From Marinomonas sp. UCMA 3892 (GTDB lineage: Bacteria > Pseudomonadota > Gammaproteobacteria > Pseudomonadales > Marinomonadaceae), in contig NZ_PTXN01000013.1 of NCBI RefSeq assembly GCF_012726345.1, positions 62,001-126,000 on the forward strand: 64,000 bases of DNA. The letters are read 5' to 3'. Made by a program: the position numbers and the translations under genes. Of the stretch, positions 57,540-64,000 are shown piece by piece; the stretch's first letter is position 1, and every line of letters starts with the position of its first letter. The notes under the pieces were generated by a model that was not told the DNA's origin, made no database searches, and saw nothing but the letters and a program-made list of their open reading frames with translations.

Positions 57540-58727
57540 TTATGCTGCTGTTTCGCGTCCAAAGTGTTTACCAAGTAGGGCATGGTAAAAGTTATGGTCG
57601 TTGAGAATACCGACGGATTTACCTGCTTCTTCCAATACCATGAAGTGGTTGGAGTGATAGCGCAGCTCTACCGCATCGCGCATGGCTATGTTGGCAGGTA
57701 CGATGAAGACGGTGTTATCTGGTACGTTGGCAAAGATGGTTTCCGGTGTCCAGCGCGCCGTTGGAATGTCGCCTCTTGGCCCTTGCACATAAACCAGTTT
57801 GCCGTTGTCTAGCTTCATTTTAATGTCGTCATTGATAACAACATGGCCGTCTTGTACTGCTAATTCAGCCAATGGTGTCATTAGCGAGATGCCGCATAAC
57901 ACGTTCAGAGGGTTGGTGTGAGCAACAAACTTCTCTACATAATCGGTAGCTGGGTTTAGAACAATTTGCTCAGGAGCGTCTTCCTGAATGATTCTAGCGG
58001 ACTCCATAATGGCAATCTTGGTACCGATTTTCAGTGCTTCATCCAGATCATGGCTCACGAAAATAATGGTTTTATTTAAGCGTTTTTGCAGCTCGATCAG
58101 TTCGTCTTGAAGTTGCGAACGGATTAATGGATCGAGCGCAGAGAAAGGTTCGTCCATTAGCAAAACGTCTGTGTCCATGGCAAAAGCTCTTGCCAAACCT
58201 ACACGCTGGCGCATACCACCGGACAGCTCGTCAGGTTTTTTGTCTGCCCATTTGTCTAGGCTAACCATTTTTAGCTGCTCGCGTGCCTTTTTTAGGCGTT
58301 CGGCTTTCGGCATGCCTTGCATTTCTAAACCGAAGGCGACGTTTTCAAGTACTGTTAACCAAGGCATTAAGGCAAAGCTTTGAAATACCATGGATACACG
58401 ACGAGTACGCATGTGGCGTAGTGTTGCATCGTCACATTTGGCCATATCGACCATTTTGTCACCGTCTCTGACAAGACAGCGACCGCGGGCGATTTTATTC
58501 AAACCATTAATGGCGCGCAGTAGGGTAGATTTTCCAGAACCAGACAGTCCCATTAATACGCAGATTTCCCCTTCATTGACTTCGATGTTAGCGTTTTGCA
58601 CGCCTACAACATCGCCAGTCATACCTAGAATTTGATCTCTGGTGTGGCCTTTGTCCATTAGAGGGAGTGTTTTCGCTTTATTGTTGCCGAAAACAATGTC
58701 GACGTTTTCAATGGTTACAACAGCCAT
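57540..58727 (-). CDS. choV: choline ABC transporter ATP-binding protein
   Basis: A 395-residue ATPase of the ProV/ChoV group. Walker A is GLSGSGKSTLLRAINGL near residue 59, the signature is LSGGMRQRVGLARAF, and Walker B is LLMDEPFSALD. The C-terminal 110 residues look like the CBS-type tail found in ProV proteins. Assignment to choline rather than glycine betaine rests on choX. It starts 3 bases after choW. Confidence 0.83.
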   Translation of the reverse strand: MAVVTIENVDIVFGNNKAKTLPLMDKGHTRDQILGMTGDVVGVQNANIEVNEGEICVLMGLSGSGKSTLLRAINGLNKIARGRCLVRDGDKMVDMAKCDDATLRHMRTRRVSMVFQSFALMPWLTVLENVAFGLEMQGMPKAERLKKAREQLKMVSLDKWADKKPDELSGGMRQRVGLARAFAMDTDVLLMDEPFSALDPLIRSQLQDELIELQKRLNKTIIFVSHDLDEALKIGTKIAIMESARIIQEDAPEQIVLNPATDYVEKFVAHTNPLNVLCGISLMTPLAELAVQDGHVVINDDIKMKLDNGKLVYVQGPRGDIPTARWTPETIFANVPDNTVFIVPANIAMRDAVELRYHSNHFMVLEEAGKSVGILNDHNFYHALLGKHFGRETAA

Positions 58728-58730
58728 AAT

Positions 58731-59576
58731 TTATCCCTCGCTTCTAGATGATGGTGATTTACAGATTCGGTCCAGCATGATGGCTACCAATACGATGGCG
58801 ACACCTGCTTCAAAACCTTGGGAAATGTTGACTGTGTTCAATGCTCTGATAACGGGTTTCCCTAATCCATCAGCTCCGACTAGGGCCGCAACCACCACCA
58901 TGGATAAAGACAACATAATACATTGTGTGACACCGGCCATGATGTTTGGCATGGCAGCGGGTAATTCGACCTTGTATAGGAGTTTGGATTTTGTGCAGCC
59001 GAAGGCCAAGCCTGCTTCGATAAGTTCGTTAGGTACTTTGCTAACCCCTAAGTAGGTTAAGCGAATTGGTGCAGCAATGGCAAAGATAATGGTTGATATC
59101 AAACCTGGCACGTAACCAAGACCAAATAGAATGAGTGTTGGAATGAGATAAACAAAAGTTGGGATGGTCTGCATCAAATCTAAAATCGGACGTAAGGTGG
59201 TGTATAACCAAGGCCGGTGAGCAGCCGCAATGCCAATAGGTACACCAATTAATACACTTATTGCTGTAGCAGAGACAACAAGCACTAGTGTTTGAATCGT
59301 TTCTATCCAGTAGCCCATGTTGATGATTAACAATAGAGACAAGGTAATAAAGATAAGTAAGCCAATACTACGATGCAGAAACCAAACGCCAACTAAAATG
59401 ATGGTAATGACTGCGAATGGATGAAGTGAGTCAATCGCGTCGACCATGGTAACAATCATGGTTTCTAATGTTATAGAAACTAGATCAAAAAACACGGAAG
59501 CCGCAGTAACTAGCCAGTCGACAAAGTTTTCCATCCATGCGCCAAGAGGGATCTTATTATCCGTCAGCCAATTCAT
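58731..59576 (-). CDS. choW: choline ABC transporter permease
   Basis: A 281-residue permease with several hydrophobic segments and the ProW-type blocks HRPWLYTTLRPILDLMQTIP (parts) and FVYLIPTLILFGLGYVPG. The EAA loop reads IEAGLAFGCTKSKLLYKVELP. It forms the membrane channel with ChoV as ATPase. A hairpin separates it from choX. Confidence 0.84.
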   Translation of the reverse strand: MNWLTDNKIPLGAWMENFVDWLVTAASVFFDLVSITLETMIVTMVDAIDSLHPFAVITIILVGVWFLHRSIGLLIFITLSLLLIINMGYWIETIQTLVLVVSATAISVLIGVPIGIAAAHRPWLYTTLRPILDLMQTIPTFVYLIPTLILFGLGYVPGLISTIIFAIAAPIRLTYLGVSKVPNELIEAGLAFGCTKSKLLYKVELPAAMPNIMAGVTQCIMLSLSMVVVAALVGADGLGKPVIRALNTVNISQGFEAGVAIVLVAIMLDRICKSPSSRSEG

Positions 59577-59604
59577 ATATGTGTTCTCCCGATAGTTTGA
59601 TGGT

Positions 59605-59634
59605 GCTCCCTTAACGGTGTGTCGCTAAGGGAGC
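59605..59634 (-). terminator. hairpin between choX and choW
   Basis: Arms GCTCCCTTA (59605-59613) and TAAGGGAGC (59626-59634) form a nine-pair stem just after choX. No T run follows, so it more likely stabilises the choX end of the mRNA than terminates it, giving more binding protein. Confidence 0.6.
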
Positions 59635-59654
59635 CATGAGGTGCTAATTAGGTG

Positions 59655-60590
59655 TTATAGACCTAGGTGTGATTTCACAGCGCTTAGGCCGTTATCACCC
59701 GATTGAGTTGTGACACCTTTAAGCCAAGCATCCAGAACTTCAGGGTTTGCTTTTAACCATTCTTTTGCTGCGATGTTAGGTTTTTTGCCTTCATCAAGAA
59801 TGGCGCCCATGATTTGGTTTTCCATAGGCAAAGAGAATTTTAGGTTGGCGATAAGTTTGCCTACGTTAGGACATTGTTGGATGTAGCCTTTACGAACGTT
59901 GGTGTGAACATCAGCTCCACCGTAATTTGGGCCGAAATAGTCGTCACCACCTGAAAGGTATTCCATTTTAAAGTTGGCATTCATTGGGTGCGGTGCCCAG
60001 CCTAGGAAAGCGATCCATTTGTTACGACGGGTATTACGGCTAACTTGCGATAACATGCCAGCTTCGCTGGATTCAACCAGTTGGAAATTGCCTAGATCAA
60101 AGGCGTTGGTATCGATCATATTTTGGATAATGCGGTTGCCGTCATTGCCCGGCTCTATACCGTAAATGCGACCAGAAAATTCTTTGCGATGTTTTGCTAT
60201 GTCTGAAAAGTCCGTTACGCCTGCATCAAAAGCGTCTTTACTAACCGCTAGTGTGTATTTGGCACCGACTAGGTTTGCACCAAGGTCTTCAACCGTGTCA
60301 GCTTTTAGGTAAGGTTCGATATCAGACTGCATGGTAGGCATCCAGTTGCCAAGAAAGACATCTATATCGCCATTTGCTAGCGAAGTGTAAGTAACAGGAA
60401 CAGATAACAATTGTGTTTTGGATTTGTACCCTAGACCTTCTACGATTTCACTGGTTACCGCTGTGGTGGCTGTAATATCAGTCCAACCTACGTCGGAAAA
60501 GCGAACCGTAGAGCAATCTGCTGCCAGGGTTAGTCCTGAAATACCTGCCACGCTTATGGCAATTGCCGTCTTCTTAGCCTTATTTAACAT
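59655..60590 (-). CDS. choX: choline-binding periplasmic protein
   Basis: The binding protein of a choline transporter, 311 residues with a signal peptide ending near TLAADC. The mature start STVRFSDVGWTDITATTAV and the segment VPVTYTSLANGDIDVFLGNW follow ChoX of Sinorhizobium type; NWMP and the aromatic residues around it form the choline-binding box in that family. It heads the minus-strand choXWV operon with betI upstream on the same strand. Confidence 0.88.
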   Translation of the reverse strand: MLNKAKKTAIAISVAGISGLTLAADCSTVRFSDVGWTDITATTAVTSEIVEGLGYKSKTQLLSVPVTYTSLANGDIDVFLGNWMPTMQSDIEPYLKADTVEDLGANLVGAKYTLAVSKDAFDAGVTDFSDIAKHRKEFSGRIYGIEPGNDGNRIIQNMIDTNAFDLGNFQLVESSEAGMLSQVSRNTRRNKWIAFLGWAPHPMNANFKMEYLSGGDDYFGPNYGGADVHTNVRKGYIQQCPNVGKLIANLKFSLPMENQIMGAILDEGKKPNIAAKEWLKANPEVLDAWLKGVTTQSGDNGLSAVKSHLGL

Positions 60591-60737
60591 ACCCTTACCC
60601 TCTTTCTATTGAACTCAAAATCAATGAGCGAATACAGTGCCAAGTGCTGGCACTGAAAGTGAACTCCTAAAGCGTTAGCAGCGTGTTTTGTAGGCTGCCT
60701 AAAAAATGTATGATGAAAAATCTGTTCGATGGAGTGT

Positions 60738-61325
60738 TTAGATTCGATCCTGAAACACGAGATCCAGATAGTCTTGTATTTGTCCGGCTGATTCTTGTTT
60801 ATTAATGCCGCCTGCTAATGAGCCGCGTAGCCACATACCATCGATAAGCGCAGCCACAGTAAGTGCGATGCGTCGGGCTTTTTTAATTTCAAAATCTTCT
60901 TTTAGTACACATACCAGCGATGTTTGTAAGCGATTAGAGTAGATATTCTGTAATCGATACAAAGAGGGTGTGTGCATGGCTGATGCCCAAAACCCCATCC
61001 AAGCTTTGACGACTTGGGGGTGTGTTTGGGATTGACTAAAACTGGCTTTTACAATGGCCATGACTTTATGTTTAGCCGATTTATTTTTAGCTTTCATGAC
61101 TTCTTGAGATAAACCTTCAAAAAACTCACGAATCAGACTTCTCATTGTGGCTTCGTACAAGCCATCTTTGCCACCAAAGTAGTGGTTGATGATGGCTGGA
61201 GAAACGCCTGCTTTTTTACCTATAACACTGACTGTTGCCCCCGCAAAACCGTATTTATCTATGGCTTTTATTGCGGCCTCGATGAGCTGAGGTTTACGTA
61301 TTTCAGGCATTCCAACTTTTGGCAT
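60738..61325 (-). CDS. betI: TetR family regulator, BetI-like
   Basis: A 195-residue TetR-type repressor. I choose the ATG at 61325, with AAGGATCC upstream, since MPKVGMPEIRKPQLIEAAIKAI (parts: MPKVGMPEIRKPQLIEA) aligns with the BetI start; the frame is open to 61385. The helix-turn-helix is ATVSVIGKKAGVSPAIINHYF. BetI responds to choline, so it probably controls choXWV. No betA or betB lies in the window. Confidence 0.83.
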   Translation of the reverse strand: MPKVGMPEIRKPQLIEAAIKAIDKYGFAGATVSVIGKKAGVSPAIINHYFGGKDGLYEATMRSLIREFFEGLSQEVMKAKNKSAKHKVMAIVKASFSQSQTHPQVVKAWMGFWASAMHTPSLYRLQNIYSNRLQTSLVCVLKEDFEIKKARRIALTVAALIDGMWLRGSLAGGINKQESAGQIQDYLDLVFQDRI

Positions 61326-61651
61326 TCTGGATCCTTTTTTATTAAACAGCCGTTTAATTAAAACTATACTAGGCTGATTGTGCAATTTAGGTCAACCCTT
61401 GACAATTCGACAACTTAGTTCTCTAAGTAATTTAACTGTATGATTTTAAAGGGTTAATGGTCATTTAAATTTTTTTGATCTTTTTTTTTAGGGTTATTGT
61501 GTCGGTTTAAGATAAGAAATGAGGATTTTTGTGCTTATATCTTACTTAAAATACCACTTTAACTCGCAGCGTTCATTTTTCTGAGTGGCTGGAATTTTTG
61601 GTCGTAGTTGTGTTAATTATAAAGCTAAATTAAAGCTTGGAGTGTTATTTA

Positions 61652-62806
61652 ATGGATGTCGCATTTTCGGTATTTGATACCCTGATAGATAGATCGGATA
61701 TGAGCAGTGATAAGTGGTCAAAATACCCTGAAAATGTCATTCCTATGTGGGTGGCAGACATGGATTTTGATTCGCCAGATTGCATTAAAGAAGCGTTAAA
61801 TCAAAGGGTTAGCAAAGGAGTTTATGGTTATACTCATACGCCAAAATCACTGGTGAAAGCGATTCAGTCTCATCTTTCTACTCGTTATGGCTGGGGTGTT
61901 TCTGCTGCTCATTTGGTGCATTTACCAGGTTTAGTTTGTGCCTTGCATTTGAGTGTACGGGTCTTTTCAAACGAGGGAGATGGTATTGTTGTGCCAGGTC
62001 CAGTTTATTACCATCTAACCAAAGCGCCACTAACATCTGGACGTGATTTACTTAATGTGGATATGGTCATTGAAGGTGGTCGTTGGGTGCCAGATATGGT
62101 GCAATTTGAAGCGGCTTGTGCTAATCCTAAAAGTAAGATGGTTCTATTATGTAATCCGCATAATCCAGGCGGTACGGTTTATACCAAGGCTGAATTGTTA
62201 AGTATTCACGCGTTAGCAAAAAAATACGATTTGCTGGTGGTGAGTGATGAAATTCACTGTGATTTGATCTTGGACGATTTACCTCATGTGCCATTTGCCA
62301 GTTTGAATAAAGATGCTGCGAATCGCACCATTACCTTAATGGCGCCAAGTAAAACCTTCAACATTGCAGGTTTGGGTTATGCTTTTGCGGTGATTGGAAA
62401 CGCCGAATTGCGCCAAGCTTTTAACAAAGAGAGGGCGGGCTTAATACCATCCCCTAATATGTTTGGTCTAACGGCCGCTATTGCTGCTTACGAAGAAGGC
62501 CAAGAGTGGCATGACGAGCTATTGGTATATTTGAAAAGAAATCGAGATTTAGTGGCAGAAAGGATTGCTGCAACCCCCCTTAAAATGCTGCATTTAGAGG
62601 CGACATATCTTGCATGGATAGATGCGTCAGCCTTGTCTCTCGATAATCCGTATCAATTTTTTGTTGATGCTGGTGTTGGTGTTTCTGATGGTAAAGATTT
62701 TGGCAATCCTAACTATGTTCGCCTAAACTTTGGTTGTCCCCAATCTATTCTCGACCAGGCAATGACTCGTATTGAAGAGGCGCTAATAAAGCACAAGTTT
62801 ATGTGA
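61652..62806 (+). CDS. MalY/PatB-type PLP-dependent C-S lyase
   Basis: A 384-residue fold-type I PLP enzyme of the MalY/PatB cystathionine beta-lyase group. The start region WSKYPENVIPMWVADMDF is a family hallmark, the PLP lysine is in APSKTFNIAGLGYAF and the cofactor Asp in VVSDEIHCDLI. ATG 61652 has GGAG ten bases before; a TTG at 61637 is less likely. The substrate may be cystathionine, cysteine or another sulfur amino acid. Confidence 0.85.
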   Translation: MDVAFSVFDTLIDRSDMSSDKWSKYPENVIPMWVADMDFDSPDCIKEALNQRVSKGVYGYTHTPKSLVKAIQSHLSTRYGWGVSAAHLVHLPGLVCALHLSVRVFSNEGDGIVVPGPVYYHLTKAPLTSGRDLLNVDMVIEGGRWVPDMVQFEAACANPKSKMVLLCNPHNPGGTVYTKAELLSIHALAKKYDLLVVSDEIHCDLILDDLPHVPFASLNKDAANRTITLMAPSKTFNIAGLGYAFAVIGNAELRQAFNKERAGLIPSPNMFGLTAAIAAYEEGQEWHDELLVYLKRNRDLVAERIAATPLKMLHLEATYLAWIDASALSLDNPYQFFVDAGVGVSDGKDFGNPNYVRLNFGCPQSILDQAMTRIEEALIKHKFM

Positions 62807-62880
62807 TATTTTCTCTTTTATAACAGTCAAATAAGTAAGATCGAGTCCGGGTTTAAAGTGTATTTACAGGAGTTGTTCTT

Positions 62881-63273
62881 ATGTTGACGTTAGCAGCGAG
62901 TAATTTTGTTAATCGTTATATCCAGCAAGCTTCTCCTGCGATGCGCGAGGACTTGCTGGAAATAATTCAAATGATGGAATTAATTGCTCCAGAGGCTGAG
63001 TTAGTCAGTGGCTTGGGTATCCCTTATTTTCAACAAAATGCCAGTTGGCTGTATGGTGTTGCGGCAAGAGAAGATCATTTATGCGTGTATTTTTCAGATC
63101 TTAGCGTGCTTTATTCGTTTACTAACCGCTTACCTCATGTTCAATTTGGGGATAATTGTTTTATTATCCATCGTTTGGATGACATTAACCTTAATGTTTT
63201 AGCGGAGCTTTTTGGGCAGATAAAAGTACATTTTTTATTGAATCAGCGCGAATCTTCGCCACTTATTCAGTAG
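62881..63273 (+). CDS. DUF1801-like small protein
   Basis: A 130-residue protein. The stretch MMELIAPEAELVSGLGIPYFQQNASWLYGVAAREDHLCVYF (parts: GIPYFQQNASWLYGVAA) resembles the YdhG/DUF1801 fold, whose function is unknown. AGGAG precedes the ATG. It stands alone 74 bases after the lyase gene. Confidence 0.6.
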   Translation: MLTLAASNFVNRYIQQASPAMREDLLEIIQMMELIAPEAELVSGLGIPYFQQNASWLYGVAAREDHLCVYFSDLSVLYSFTNRLPHVQFGDNCFIIHRLDDINLNVLAELFGQIKVHFLLNQRESSPLIQ

Positions 63274-63331
63274 GTTTCTAGTGGGTTTTTGCTTGAAATC
63301 TAAAGGTTTCCTTATCTAGGTCATTTGCTAA

Positions 63332-64000
63332 ATGATAGATTTCACTGTTCGTATAAGTGCTTTTGTTCTGGTCTTTAGCTCGCTTCTTTTTTGGCAATGG
63401 TATTGGCCAAGAGGTGTTCTTTTTCAGTGGCGGCAACGTTGGTGTCATAACCTTTCTTTGTTGGTAATTGGGTCGATTAGTGTTCGAGTCATTCAGCCAT
63501 TATTGCTGTCTCTCGTTGCCTTATCTAGTCAGAATTTTGGTCTGTTTTGGGTGTTGAATTTGCCTTTCTGGGCGGTTTTTTTGTCGAGCATTTCGCTGCT
63601 AGATTGTCTTATTTATTGGCAGCATAGGCTATTTCATCGTATCCCTTTCTTGTGGTGTATTCATCGAGTGCATCATTCTGATCCCGAATTAGATGTAAGT
63701 TCAGCTGTGCGTTTTCATCCTATCGAAATTATATTGTCTCTTTTTATTAAGGCTTTAGCCGTTTGGTTATTAGGTATTCCTGTGGAGGCTGTGTTGGTAT
63801 TTGATATTTTATTGAATGCATCCGCTATGTTTAACCACACTAATGCAAGATTGCCTGTTAATATCGAAGTATGGGTTAAGAAGCTGGTAGTTACTCCAGA
63901 TATGCATCGCATACATCATTCAAGGGTAAGTCTTGAAGCAAATAGTAATTACGGTTTTTTCCTGAGTATTTGGGATGCGTTTTTTAAGAGTAAAAGAAAT
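63332..64000 (+). CDS. sterol desaturase/fatty acid hydroxylase family protein, 5' part
   Basis: The frame is open from ATG 63332 to the end of the window (223 codons) with no stop, so the gene continues beyond. It has several hydrophobic segments and the family's histidine clusters: YWQHRLFHR, HRVHHSDPELD, and HRIHHSR near the end. These bind a di-iron centre in membrane hydroxylases and desaturases. The start has only a weak ribosome-binding site. The substrate is unknown. Confidence 0.8.
   Translation, partial: MIDFTVRISAFVLVFSSLLFWQWYWPRGVLFQWRQRWCHNLSLLVIGSISVRVIQPLLLSLVALSSQNFGLFWVLNLPFWAVFLSSISLLDCLIYWQHRLFHRIPFLWCIHRVHHSDPELDVSSAVRFHPIEIILSLFIKALAVWLLGIPVEAVLVFDILLNASAMFNHTNARLPVNIEVWVKKLVVTPDMHRIHHSRVSLEANSNYGFFLSIWDAFFKSKRN

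Overview
The window is a chromosomal piece of a marine gammaproteobacterium. Gene content and gene order (nudF-yqiB-yqiA-parE, pseudaminic acid genes, complete puu/pot and choline uptake loci, type I-F CRISPR) and the moderate GC content fit Oceanospirillaceae, most like Marinomonas. This genus call is inference from gene content, not a database match.

Layout. 2-5683: flagellin glycosylation, with the end of a Maf-type motility factor, pseI-pseG on the plus strand and pseF-pseC-pseB converging on the minus strand. 5827-11944: housekeeping genes tag, nudF, a PlsC-type acyltransferase, yqiB, yqiA, parE and a YecA/UPF0149 gene. 12091-14651: an aspartate/aromatic aminotransferase and a methyltransferase. 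14776-31582: a complete subtype I-F CRISPR-Cas locus. It comprises a WYL regulator, a frameshifted BRO/DinD gene lying between relics of a second cas1, then cas1, cas2-3, csy1, csy2, csy3 and csy4, a leader with a long hairpin, and an array of 106 repeats and 105 spacers. 31650-35109: a small exported protein, a divergent pirin/LysR pair and an AEC permease. 35350-40078: a YtfQRT-YjfF type sugar ABC transporter. 40185-44038: galU, a divergent argP/LysE-type exporter pair and an MFS transporter. 44368-57440: putrescine uptake and gamma-glutamyl-putrescine degradation (puuC, puuB, LuxR regulator, puuA, potFGHI, a GATase, then a second oxidase and a second puuA-like gene). 57540-61325: choline ABC transporter choVWX with a BetI-like regulator. 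61652-64000: a MalY/PatB-type lyase, a small DUF1801-like protein and a sterol-desaturase-family gene cut by the window end.

The most informative region is the CRISPR locus. The array keeps a readable history. A one-base switch in the leader-end repeat separates repeats 1-80 from older ones. A block of five spacers carries a different repeat type, with hybrid repeats at both ends. One two-spacer segment is duplicated. Two spacers taken in separately differ only by two changes that are synonymous in one reading frame. Upstream of cas1, short relics of the WYL 3' end, the cas1 start and the cas1/cas2-3 junction surround the broken BRO gene, which points to an old tandem duplication whose cas1 copy was replaced. 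Outside the CRISPR locus, a shared 17-bp site upstream of puuC and puuA is the best candidate for a new regulatory element.
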